A program made the translations under genes and the position numbers. Positions 1-5,441 of a stretch of 10,006 nt of DNA are shown here, in pieces (positions within the stretch are counted from its first letter, which is position 1; the number at the start of each line of letters is the position of its first letter). Below the pieces are notes generated by a model. It was not told the origin of the DNA, ran no database searches, and saw nothing but the letters and a program-made list of their open reading frames with translations. The stretch is from Clostridia bacterium (GTDB lineage: Bacteria > Bacillota > Clostridia > Oscillospirales > CAG-382), in the NCBI GenBank assembly GCA_017560285.1, contig JAFYOG010000231.1, positions 1-10,006 on the forward strand, written 5' to 3'.

Positions 1-1
1 C

Positions 2-922
2 ACCGGTGCTGCTCAGATGGACGGCGCTATCCTCGTTGTTGCTGCTACCGATGGTCCTATGCAGCAGACTCGTGAACACATCCTTCTTGCTCGTCAGGTA
101 GGCGTTCCCGCTCTCGTTGTATTCCTTAACAAGTGCGACCTCGTAGACGACGAAGAACTTCTCGAAATCGTAGAAATGGAAGTTAGAGACCTTCTTTCCG
201 AATACGACTTCCCCGGCGACGAAATTCCGATCATCAAGGGTTCCGCAAGAGAAGCTCTCCTTTCCGAAAACAAGGATCAGTCCTCTGCAGAATACGCTCC
301 TATCGTAGAGCTTATGAACGCAGTAGACGAATACATTCCTACTCCTGCTCGTAACGACGACCTTCCCTTCCTTATGCCTGTTGAAGACGTATTCTCCATC
401 TCCGGTCGTGGTACTGTTGCTACCGGTCGTGTAGAACGTGGCGTTATCAAGATGGGCGACGAAGTAGAAATCGTTGGTATCAAGGATACTGCAAAGACCA
501 CCGTTACCGGTATCGAAATGTTCCGTAAGTTGCTCGACTCTGCAGAAGCAGGCGACAACATCGGCGCACTTCTCCGTGGCGTAAAGAAGACCGACATCGA
601 AAGAGGTCAGGTTCTTGCTAAGCCCGGCTCCATCAACCCCCACACCAAGTTCGTTGGTCAGGTTTACGTTCTTACCGAAAAGGAAGGCGGCCGTCATAAG
701 CCCTTCTTCCCCGGTTACAGACCTCAGTTCTACTTCAGAACTACCGACGTTACCGGTATCATCAATCTTCCCGAAGGCGTTGAAATGTGCCGTCCCGGCG
801 ACAACGTTGATATGAAGGTTGAACTTATCGCTCCTATCGCTATCGAAAAGGGTCTCCGTTTCGCTATCCGTGAAGGCGGCAGAACCGTTGGTTCCGGCGT
901 TGTTATCGACATCGAAGCATAA
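2..922 (+). CDS. tuf: Elongation factor Tu, 3' portion (5' end outside window)
   Basis: EF-Tu is the cytoplasmic GTPase that delivers aminoacyl-tRNA to the ribosomal A site. The frame is open from base 2 (T-G-A-A-Q before the first Met at 17), so this is an internal entry into the gene. About 306 residues are present of the usual 394-400, and roughly the first 90 (P-loop, switch I and the DxxG region) lie upstream of the window. Visible marks are the guanine-specificity motif NKCD (bases 128-139), the SAR motif in GSAREAL, the start of domain 2 (PVEDVFSISGRGTVATGRVE), and domain 3 ending in GSGVVIDIEA. GPMQQT replaces the more usual GPMPQT. Codon choice is strongly biased (CGT, GAA, GAC, AAG), as expected for a very highly expressed gene. 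It ends with TAA and is followed by its own terminator, with no co-directional gene downstream. Identity is certain; whether it is tufA or tufB cannot be told. Confidence 0.98.
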   Translation, partial: TGAAQMDGAILVVAATDGPMQQTREHILLARQVGVPALVVFLNKCDLVDDEELLEIVEMEVRDLLSEYDFPGDEIPIIKGSAREALLSENKDQSSAEYAPIVELMNAVDEYIPTPARNDDLPFLMPVEDVFSISGRGTVATGRVERGVIKMGDEVEIVGIKDTAKTTVTGIEMFRKLLDSAEAGDNIGALLRGVKKTDIERGQVLAKPGSINPHTKFVGQVYVLTEKEGGRHKPFFPGYRPQFYFRTTDVTGIINLPEGVEMCRPGDNVDMKVELIAPIAIEKGLRFAIREGGRTVGSGVVIDIEA

Positions 923-948
923 TTTAGCTTAGGATCAATATCAATTAT

Positions 949-981
949 AAAAAGGCAAGCTTAACGCTTGCCTTTTTGTTT
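949..981 (+). terminator. Rho-independent terminator of tuf
   Basis: A stem GGCAAGC (954-960) pairs with GCTTGCC (966-972) across a 5-base loop. It is preceded by an A run and followed by TTTTTGTTTT. The A/T flanks could let it also stop transcripts coming leftward from the lipoprotein gene, which ends at 1011. Confidence 0.93.
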
Positions 982-1010
982 TGTCTAATAACTATAATTT
1001 TTATACAAGA

Positions 1011-1514
1011 TTATTTCACTTCCACGCTTTGCGCCCACAGATAAAATGTGTCTTTAAGGGATTGTGCATCAGACTGACTACAAAGAAACTGAACAATCCA
1101 GAATGAATCCGTGCCCTTGAAGCAATATGAACGCGCATAGCTACTGTCGGTGGTTCTTTCATAAAACCAAAGTCCGTCCTCGGTTTGTGGAGTTATATTA
1201 GCGTGCCCGTTATTGGCAATAACCGAAATCGTGTATTCTTCCAATGACTTTTCAGCCAAACCTTCTTCTAATGTAAATTCTTCCTTTATAACTACAACAC
1301 CGCAAAAATCTGCCACGAAGTATGCATCAAAGCCTCTTTGACTTTCTTCTTCTGCAAATTTATCGGTAAGTAGGATTGAAAACTTATCTTTTTCAAATTT
1401 TTTCGCCTGTCCTATGTAGCTCTCATCAGGAATGTACATTACGTCAGGAAAGCAACCGCACAGCAAACAAGAAATCGACAAAAGGAATGCAGTAAACAAA
1501 ATAATTTTTTTCAT
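1011..1514 (-). CDS. Predicted small lipoprotein, function unknown
   Basis: A 167-residue protein on the minus strand. Residues 1-20 form a typical lipoprotein signal peptide: MKK, then a hydrophobic stretch, then the lipobox L18-C19-G20-C21. Cys21 would be lipidated and anchor the protein to the outer face of the membrane. The mature part (22-167) is mixed alpha/beta in appearance, acidic, and starts with a short linker followed by KFSILLTDKF. It has alternating hydrophobic strands (YFVADFCGVVVIKEEF, WFYERTT, FWIVQFLC) and the C-terminal helix-like LKDTFYLWAQSVEV. This resembles the small single-domain lipoproteins common in Clostridia that carry a PsbP/DUF-like fold, but I cannot name the family. 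The start is set by ATG at 1514 with AAAGGGG six bases upstream (1521-1527). It is monocistronic, with its own promoter and an adjacent inverted repeat, and convergent with tuf. Confidence 0.85.
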   Translation of the reverse strand: MKKIILFTAFLLSISCLLCGCFPDVMYIPDESYIGQAKKFEKDKFSILLTDKFAEEESQRGFDAYFVADFCGVVVIKEEFTLEEGLAEKSLEEYTISVIANNGHANITPQTEDGLWFYERTTDSSYARSYCFKGTDSFWIVQFLCSQSDAQSLKDTFYLWAQSVEVK

Positions 1515-1547
1515 ATGTTACCCCTTTGTTGTTATATTGCTAATCAT

Positions 1548-1576
1548 ATTATATCACAAAGAAATTAAAAGTACAA
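1548..1576 (-). promoter_or_regulatory. Sigma-A-type promoter of the lipoprotein gene
   Basis: Read on the minus strand there is TTGTAC (1576-1571), a 17-base spacer and a perfect TATAAT (1553-1548). The predicted start of transcription is near 1541, giving a leader of about 27 bases before the ATG at 1514. Confidence 0.75.
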
Positions 1577-1594
1577 TCCTTTTGTATAGGATTG
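1574..1594. promoter_or_regulatory. Operator-like inverted repeat at the lipoprotein -35
   Basis: A perfect 7-7-7 dyad: CAATCCT (1574-1580), a seven-base spacer, AGGATTG (1588-1594). The lower arm overlaps the first bases of the -35 hexamer of the leftward promoter. This is where a dimeric repressor or activator would bind. On the plus strand it is followed by CGTTTTT, so a weak terminator is the alternative reading, but no plus-strand gene lies just upstream that would need one. Confidence 0.45.
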
Positions 1595-1620
1595 CGTTTT
1601 TGGGGGAAAGGTCGTGATTT

Positions 1621-1813
1621 GATTTTGCGGTGCCCGTATTTTTGTTCGCCTTCGCTGGTCGCTTCGGCGCAAAAATCCGACCGCTGCAACTTAGCCGCCT
1701 CACTGCATCTGTCCCCGACAGCGTTCGCCGTTGTCCCCCTCGCGGGCGCTCGGTTTCAAATCCTAACTACAACAAAACAAAAAAGCCGTGCTTTACACGA
1801 CTTTTTGTTTTGG
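1621..1813 (-). repeat. Interspersed GC-rich repeat, copy 1 (inverted relative to copy 2)
   Basis: This 193-base block matches the reverse complement of 2172-2365. By hand count there are about 17 differences, roughly 90% identity, with weaker similarity out to about 1611. It is far more GC-rich than its surroundings. Plus-strand pairings include GCGGT/ACCGC enclosing ATTTTTG/CAAAAAT and CGCC/GGCG, then a GACAGCG/CGTTGTC hairpin. Its right end is a hairpin terminator: read leftward, GTCGTG (1801-1796), loop, CACGGC (1790-1785), then six U. An open frame of about 70 codons runs through both copies, but substitutions between copies fall about equally on the three codon positions, so it is probably not coding. 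The strand is given so that all copies read terminator first. Confidence 0.8.
1779..1806 (-). terminator. Leftward terminator hairpin within repeat copy 1
   Basis: Read on the minus strand: an A run, stem GTCGTG (1801-1796), loop, CACGGC (1790-1785), then six U. Its 40-base context is identical to 5451-5490. No minus-strand gene lies directly to its right, so it may just travel with the repeat. It would stop leftward read-through toward the lipoprotein gene. On the plus strand the stem has one C-A mismatch. Confidence 0.6.
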
Positions 1814-1877
1814 TACAGTATATAATAAAATGTTTTTAGAGATTAGTTCAACAGAAAAGGTTTTTTTCTAATTATAC

Positions 1878-1906
1878 TTGACAATACAGCCGTTTTGTGG
1901 TATTCT
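1878..1906 (+). promoter_or_regulatory. Promoter of the tRNA-Ser pair
   Basis: A perfect -35 TTGACA (1878-1883), a 17-base spacer and -10 TATTCT (1901-1906) place the transcription start near 1913, about 12 bases before the first tRNA. No second promoter is evident between the two tRNAs, so both are probably made as one precursor. Confidence 0.8.
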
Positions 1907-1924
1907 TATAAGGCTGACTAATTC

Positions 1925-2013
1925 GGAGAGATATCGAAGCGGTCATAACGAGGCGGTCTTGAAAACCGTTTGGGTGCAAGCCCACGTGGGTTCGAATCCC
2001 ACTCTCTCCGCCA
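1925..2013 (+). tRNA. tRNA-Ser (anticodon UGA)
   Basis: A class II tRNA of 89 bases including encoded CCA. The acceptor stem is GGAGAGA (1925-1931) with TCTCTCC, discriminator G at 2010, then CCA. The anticodon stem is GCGGT (1953-1957) with ACCGT (1965-1969), loop CTTGAAA, anticodon TGA at 1960-1962, which reads UCA and other UCN codons. It has the long variable arm typical of serine tRNAs (around GGGTGCAAGCCC) and a T loop GTTCGAATC. The GGAGAG acceptor and G discriminator fit serine identity. Confidence 0.97.
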
Positions 2014-2020
2014 AACTCTG

Positions 2021-2053
2021 TGTGGGGCGGAAACGAACTCTATCCGCCCCGTA
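2021..2053 (+). other. Spacer hairpin between the two tRNAs
   Basis: GGGGCGGA (2024-2031) pairs with TCCGCCCC (2043-2050), eight perfect base pairs. Wobble pairs extend it outward to 2021/2053. No U run follows, so it is unlikely to terminate; it more likely folds in the dicistronic tRNA precursor and may help 3' and 5' processing. Confidence 0.6.
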
Positions 2054-2084
2054 AAAGAGAATAATTTAACAACATTTTCACCTT

Positions 2085-2174
2085 GGAGAAGTACTCAAGT
2101 GGTGAAGAGGCGCCCCTGCTAAGGGTGTAGGTCGGGCAACTGGCGCGAGGGTTCAAATCCCTCCTTCTCCGCCA
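2085..2174 (+). tRNA. tRNA-Ser (anticodon GCU)
   Basis: A class II tRNA of 90 bases with encoded CCA. The acceptor stem is GGAGAAG (2085-2091) with CTTCTCC (2164-2170), discriminator G, then CCA. The anticodon stem is CGCCC (2111-2115) with GGGTG (2123-2127), loop CTGCTAA, anticodon GCT at 2118-2120, reading AGC/AGU. A long variable arm (around GGTCGGGCAACTGGC) and T loop GTTCAAATC are present. Its last 12 bases reappear at 5442-5453, which makes this gene a possible integration target. Confidence 0.97.
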
Positions 2175-2212
2175 AAACAGAAAAGTCGTGCAAAGCACGG
2201 CTTTTTTGTTTT
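2163..2212 (+). repeat. Direct repeat, left copy (tRNA-Ser 3' end plus terminator)
   Basis: The 50 bases covering the last 12 of tRNA-Ser(GCU) (CCTTCTCCGCCA) and the following terminator recur at 5442-5490 in the same orientation, with one substitution and one single-base gap by hand alignment. The intact tRNA is at this end and the isolated tail at the other, the geometry of attL/attR at a tRNA gene. Confidence 0.7.
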
Positions 2213-2365
2213 GTTGTGGTCAGGATTTGAAACCGAGCGCCCGCGAGGGGGACAACGGCGAGCGCCGTCGGGGACGGATGCAGCGAGCCGTTGGAGTTGC
2301 CGCGGTCGGATTTTTGCGCCGAAGCGCCCAGCGCAGGCAAACAAAAATACGGGCACCGCAAAATC
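2172..2365 (+). repeat. Interspersed GC-rich repeat, copy 2
   Basis: The reverse complement of 1621-1813, beginning in the CCA end of tRNA-Ser(GCU) and running through the tRNA terminator into the GC-rich body. Read on the minus strand the pairings are conserved: GCGGT/ACCGC around ATTTTTG/CAAAAAT, with the inner TGCC/GGCG kept by a wobble and an extra GCGC/GCGC at the tip. On the plus strand ACGGCG-AG-CGCCGT is a perfect hairpin. Weaker similarity to copy 1 runs to about 2376. No protein is supported here. Confidence 0.8.
2181..2207 (+). terminator. Terminator of the tRNA-Ser transcript
   Basis: AAAA, stem GTCGTGC (2185-2191), loop AAA, GCACGGC (2195-2201), then TTTTTT. It lies seven bases after the CCA end, so it ends the tRNA precursor. 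The symmetrical A and T runs make it bidirectional. Confidence 0.92.
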
Positions 2366-2402
2366 CAATCCCTCTGTTGCTTGATATTTTGAAATTTACG
2401 CC

Positions 2403-2426
2403 ATAAAATCCCACATGGGATTTTAT
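2403..2426. other. Perfect 10-base-pair hairpin
   Basis: ATAAAATCCC (2403-2412), loop ACAT, GGGATTTTAT (2417-2426). It sits between the end of repeat copy 2 and the next terminator-like hairpin. It has no U tail of its own; role unknown. Confidence 0.55.
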
Positions 2427-2427
2427 C

Positions 2428-2464
2428 AAAATCCTTGAATCTCAATGGTTCAAGGATTTTTTCT
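2428..2464 (+). terminator. Terminator-like hairpin after repeat copy 2
   Basis: AAAATCCTTGAA (2428-2439) pairs with TTCAAGGATTTT (2449-2460) across a 9-base loop, followed by more T (to TTCTTTCTT). It would stop any rightward transcript crossing repeat copy 2. No gene is visible directly upstream, so it may be left over from a lost gene. Confidence 0.65.
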
Positions 2465-2476
2465 TTCTTGTTGTAG

Positions 2477-2650
2477 AGCAACAGTTTTGCAGAAACTCCA
2501 AAAGGAAAGTCGGGTTGTATTTCCCTCTATTCTTTAAAAGAACAGCCATATCGTTCTTATAAAAATGGTTTCGATGAATTCAGAGAATCCGTTGACAAAA
2601 ACATATATAGGAAGTATAGAGAGCATTACGAAAGAGAAAAGAAAAAATAA
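2477..2650 (+). pseudogene. C-terminal remnant of an unidentified gene
   Basis: After an in-frame TAG at 2474 the frame is open for 57 codons to TAA at 2648. It reads SNSFAETPKGKSGCISLYS and continues to a charged tail (YREHYEREKKK). No ATG, GTG or TTG start lies in frame and no ribosome binding site is present, yet the segment has protein-like composition and is followed within ten bases by a strong terminator. The best reading is the 3' end of a gene whose 5' part was lost, perhaps when the flanking repeat arrived. The family is not recognised. Chance open frame is the alternative. Confidence 0.4.
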
Positions 2651-2655
2651 TTTTC

Positions 2656-2693
2656 AAAACCTCGTTTGCAGTTTGTAAACGAGGTTTTACTTT
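2656..2693 (+). terminator. Terminator after the gene remnant
   Basis: AAAACCTCGTTT (2656-2667) pairs perfectly with AAACGAGGTTTT (2677-2688) across a 9-base loop, then ACTTTT. This 12-base-pair stem directly after the TAA at 2648 supports the idea that a real gene once ended there. Confidence 0.85.
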
Positions 2694-2847
2694 TGCAGAG
2701 AAGGGATGATATATTGAAATACTAGTTAATTGGATTCATTAGCGTATTCGAGTTATTGATAAAATACGAAAAAAATTCAAAATTTTTCGAAAACATAAAA
2801 CCAAATTGAAACTCACCTGCTCTTATAAATCGAAACACAAAAAACGT
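2694..2847. other. AT-rich intergenic stretch with no supported feature
   Basis: Very AT-rich with runs of A. A weak fold CGAAAAA/TTTTTCG occurs around 2768-2789. No convincing -35/-10 pair with 16-18 base spacing was found, and no RNA gene. A TTG-started frame through 2806-2997 has no ribosome binding site and is not called. Confidence 0.5.
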
Positions 2848-2863
2848 AAAGGAGATAATCAAA

Positions 2864-3007
2864 ATGGCGAAAATAAAAAATACAAAATGTGCGGAAATAA
2901 AGTTTTCGACAGTTTCGCTGCCAACAAGGCGCTTGAACCATGTGGTAACAGCTGCGGAGAGAAAAGAGTTACGGACTTCAAGATGGTTGCACTATGAGAA
3001 AATATAA
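2864..3007 (+). CDS. Possible small basic protein (47 residues)
   Basis: ATG at 2864 is preceded by a strong AAAGGAG (2848-2854) nine bases upstream, the best ribosome binding site in the 2.4-3.2 kb stretch. The product begins MAKIKNTKCAEIK and ends RTSRWLHYEKI. It is strongly basic, has one Cys, and shows no signal peptide or membrane segment. It resembles no family I know; small basic proteins like this occur in mobile-element and phage regions. No clear promoter is seen, and the next small frame overlaps its end by 14 bases. The strong ribosome binding site is the main support; base composition alone would not justify it. Confidence 0.35.
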   Translation: MAKIKNTKCAEIKFSTVSLPTRRLNHVVTAAERKELRTSRWLHYEKI

Positions 3008-3131
3008 GTTTAAAAAACGAAAAAAACATTGTAATTTATATTATATATTCCTTGAAAAAAAGAGAAATACAAAAATGCCCGCCCGAAGCGTGAAAAAAAC
3101 AAGAGAGTTGCTCGTTAAAGGGGCGGACTAA
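2994..3131 (+). CDS. Possible very small basic protein (45 residues), overlapping the previous frame
   Basis: ATG at 2994 overlaps the end of the 2864 frame and runs to TAA at 3129. The product starts MRKYKFKKRKKHC and is extremely Lys/Arg-rich (also RSVKKTRELLVK). There is no good ribosome binding site, so it could only be translated by coupling. Its end carries CCGCCC (3079-3084) and GGGCGG (3121-3126), which can pair and may instead be an RNA feature. A frameshifted continuation of the 2864 frame is another reading. Weak call. Confidence 0.2.
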   Translation: MRKYKFKKRKKHCNLYYIFLEKKRNTKMPARSVKKTRELLVKGAD

Positions 3132-3141
3132 AAAGTTTTTA

Positions 3142-3169
3142 TTGACATGACTATAACAATAAGTATAAT
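3142..3169 (+). promoter_or_regulatory. Sigma-A-type promoter of the sigma-factor fusion gene
   Basis: Perfect -35 TTGACA (3142-3147), 16-base spacer, perfect TATAAT (3164-3169). Transcription should start near 3176, leaving a leader of about 28 bases that contains AAGGAG (3192-3197) six bases before the ATG. A housekeeping-type promoter this strong suggests basal expression rather than purely autoregulated ECF-type control. Confidence 0.85.
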
Positions 3170-3203
3170 GTACTGCATGGGGTATGATTATAAGGAGAAC
3201 TAA

Positions 3204-5432
3204 ATGAATAACGAAAAAATTACAAAATTGGTCATCATTGCACAGAAGGGAGACAAAGCGGCTCTCAATGACCTTTTTACCGCTACATATAACGATATCT
3301 ACTTTTTTGTGTATCAAATTGTAAAGGATGAGGAACTTGCCTGTGACATCACGCAAGAAACCTACATTGCAATCATCAAAAACATTAAAAGCTTGAAGGA
3401 TCCGGGCGTTTTCAAGGCGTGGGCAAAAAAGGTTGCATACAGCCAATGCACTCGTTATTTCAGCAAGAAAAAAGACATTCTGGCAGTAGAAGACGAAGAA
3501 GGAAACACCGTGTTCGATACACTTCCGGAAGAAAAGGGCGAATTTATTCCTGACGAGGCATTGGAACAGGAAGAATTCAAAAAAGCTGTTCACGATATTT
3601 TAAACAGCTTATCCGAAGAGCAACGTTCTGCAATTATGCTTTACTATTTTGATGAAATGTCTGTAAAAGATATAGCTGATATTCAAGGCGTATCCGAGGG
3701 CACAGTAAAAAGCCGTTTGAATTATGGTCGTAAAACCATTAAAAATGGTGTTGAAGAATACGAAAAGAAGCATAATGTTAAGCTTCACGTTATCCCCTTC
3801 TTTCCTTTCTTCAAATGGATTTTCGACGATTCATCAAAGAAAGTTATGCCTATTCCCGCTGAAACCGCTGTGGCAAATGCCGTGGAATCCGCTACGAATA
3901 CAACCCTTACAATCGCTCAAGGTACCGTGGCTTCCGACACCATCGCCGCAAAGGTAGGCACCGCAGGGATTTTTGCTAAGATTACCGCTTTTCCTCTTTA
4001 CATAAAAATCATTGCGGGCATTGTCGCTGTATCGGTTGTTATTGGTGGTTCGGCTGCGACGATTTTGCATTTTGCAAACGATAACGAAAAATCCTCCAAA
4101 GTTGAAAGTGGAAGCGCTTCTTTTGACGATAAAAACTCTTTTGTTTCCGAGGATATTGACCATTCGGCTGATGTTGAAATTTCCGACGCTGCATCGGATT
4201 TGCCCGATACTTCTGAAGAAGAAGCAACTCCAAAATATGATGGTTATTTCTGGCTTGGAGAGTATTCTTCTCGCTTCCTTCGCATCGGTGATGATTGTTT
4301 ATTCTATCATGTTAGAACAGAAAATGAGCGTGACATCAACAATCTGTATGTGGTTAACGGAAATGGTGACGTATATGCAAGCAAAGATTGGAAAGAACTC
4401 TATAATTACGGCAAACTTCCTTCAACCGCAAAAGAATATGAATTTGTAACCATGTACAGAGGCGTAAGCGACAAAGGGAAATACTACTACGCTTCTTCTT
4501 TGACTGCAAACTATGCTATTATGGCAAACATGGGCAATGGGGAATATCATTTCGTGACTGTAGAAAGTGTTAATCGCGGTAATCCTAACGAAACAATCGG
4601 AAAAACCACTGTGATTTCGGGAGTTGAAGGGGATTTGATGTGGGTTAACTGGTCGGCAGAAACCTGCAAAATAGATTGCTATGCTTACGAAAAAGACGGT
4701 TCTATATATTTGAAAGCTGCAGAAGCGGATGGCACATTTGCCCCCGGAGCAGGAATGCTTGTAACCTATGTTCTTGAAGACGGAACAAAATACAGCAAAT
4801 TCAAGAAGATTCATCAATGGAACACACATCATGACACTCAGAGAAGCGCTTTTAGAAGTGTGTTTGAAACTTACGATGGAAAAGTGATCTCTTGCTCGAC
4901 GCGTATTCTCTCATATATTGAATCTGCCTTTGATTCAAATGGAACAAACGGTATTGAATTGAATGTTAAATCGGATAGGGTTTTTGATGGATATAATGTA
5001 TTGACGGGCGTGAAGGGGAATTCTGTACTTTATAAAAGCCTTACGGATAATGTATTTTATGGTGGATTTAGCGAACTTCCCTACAATGAAAATCAGGATT
5101 TTATAAGTATTGCACTTCCTGAAAATTATACTGTCGGGGACATCAAAACCGTATATGATGATCACGCTGCTGTATGGATCTTTCAATTCAATGACGGGAA
5201 ATTCTTCAAATGTAATAGAAACAGGTACTCCGCAGATTGTGTTTATACCTACATGGATGTACTGACAGCTGCGAGCAGACAAGGAAAAGTTAAGAGAGTT
5301 GTGGGCTCTGCGTATGATGATTGGTACTTATGCAATGTTATTATGGATGATGGATTTATGTATCGCTGTTATAACAACAGTGAAACATACGAAGAATATA
5401 GCGGGAAACCTTATGAAAATCCTTTTGTTTAA
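3204..5432 (+). CDS. ECF-type sigma factor fused to a membrane anchor and large extracytoplasmic domain
   Basis: A 742-residue protein. Residues about 10-90 match sigma-70 region 2 (LFTATYNDIYFFVYQIV, then the region 2.2-like DEELACDITQETYIAI). Residues about 125-182 match region 4, with a helix-turn-helix typical of ECF sigma factors (LSEEQRSAIMLYYFDEMSVK, then IADIQGVSEGTVKSRLNYGR). A linker rich in Ala/Thr (about 195-260) leads to one hydrophobic helix (about 265-289, IIAGIVAVSVVIGGSAATIL) with Lys on its N-terminal side, so the sigma part should be cytoplasmic and the rest outside. Residues 290-340 are an acidic Ser-rich linker. Residues 345-742 form a beta-rich domain with repeated strand blocks ending in short DG..(F/Y)xC motifs (near 664-670 and 716-722), possibly propeller-like. 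ECF sigma factors are usually under 200 residues and held by a separate anti-sigma factor; none is encoded nearby. Inference: a self-anchored one-protein envelope sensor. Start fixed by AAGGAG and the promoter. Confidence 0.9.
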   Translation: MNNEKITKLVIIAQKGDKAALNDLFTATYNDIYFFVYQIVKDEELACDITQETYIAIIKNIKSLKDPGVFKAWAKKVAYSQCTRYFSKKKDILAVEDEEGNTVFDTLPEEKGEFIPDEALEQEEFKKAVHDILNSLSEEQRSAIMLYYFDEMSVKDIADIQGVSEGTVKSRLNYGRKTIKNGVEEYEKKHNVKLHVIPFFPFFKWIFDDSSKKVMPIPAETAVANAVESATNTTLTIAQGTVASDTIAAKVGTAGIFAKITAFPLYIKIIAGIVAVSVVIGGSAATILHFANDNEKSSKVESGSASFDDKNSFVSEDIDHSADVEISDAASDLPDTSEEEATPKYDGYFWLGEYSSRFLRIGDDCLFYHVRTENERDINNLYVVNGNGDVYASKDWKELYNYGKLPSTAKEYEFVTMYRGVSDKGKYYYASSLTANYAIMANMGNGEYHFVTVESVNRGNPNETIGKTTVISGVEGDLMWVNWSAETCKIDCYAYEKDGSIYLKAAEADGTFAPGAGMLVTYVLEDGTKYSKFKKIHQWNTHHDTQRSAFRSVFETYDGKVISCSTRILSYIESAFDSNGTNGIELNVKSDRVFDGYNVLTGVKGNSVLYKSLTDNVFYGGFSELPYNENQDFISIALPENYTVGDIKTVYDDHAAVWIFQFNDGKFFKCNRNRYSADCVYTYMDVLTAASRQGKVKRVVGSAYDDWYLCNVIMDDGFMYRCYNNSETYEEYSGKPYENPFV

Positions 5433-5441
5433 TTATTAAAA

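Noticed and set aside
1592..1839. Two overlapping plus-strand frames (77 and 69 codons) through repeat copy 1
   Set aside because: They lie wholly in the non-coding repeat, lack a ribosome binding site, and show no third-position bias when compared with copy 2.
1621..2365. CRISPR array or insertion sequence
   Set aside because: Only two inverted copies of a 193-base unit with tRNAs between them; no short regular repeats, no transposase and no clear target duplication.
2119..2481. A 120-codon minus-strand frame ending in EKEGFEPSRQLPDLHP
   Set aside because: Its end is the antisense of tRNA-Ser(GCU) (a well-known annotation artefact), and the rest is the GC-rich repeat, whose two copies differ evenly at all codon positions.
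2808..2836. ECF-type promoter (GAAAC ... CGAAAC) upstream of the sigma gene, suggesting autoregulation
   Set aside because: Spacing and the -10 part do not fit a known ECF consensus well, and a near-perfect sigma-A promoter lies much closer at 3142-3169.
2806..2997. A 63-codon TTG-started frame
   Set aside because: No ribosome binding site before TTG at 2806; the strong AAAGGAG at 2848 serves ATG 2864 in a different frame.
3079..3126. CCGCCC/GGGCGG pairing as a terminator or riboswitch before the sigma gene
   Set aside because: Long loop of about 36 bases, only six base pairs, no immediate U run, and it lies upstream of the promoter rather than in the leader.
3036..3593. A 185-codon minus-strand frame
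   Set aside because: It overlaps the clearly coding sigma region 2 and region 4 sequence on the other strand and has no ribosome binding site or recognisable domain.
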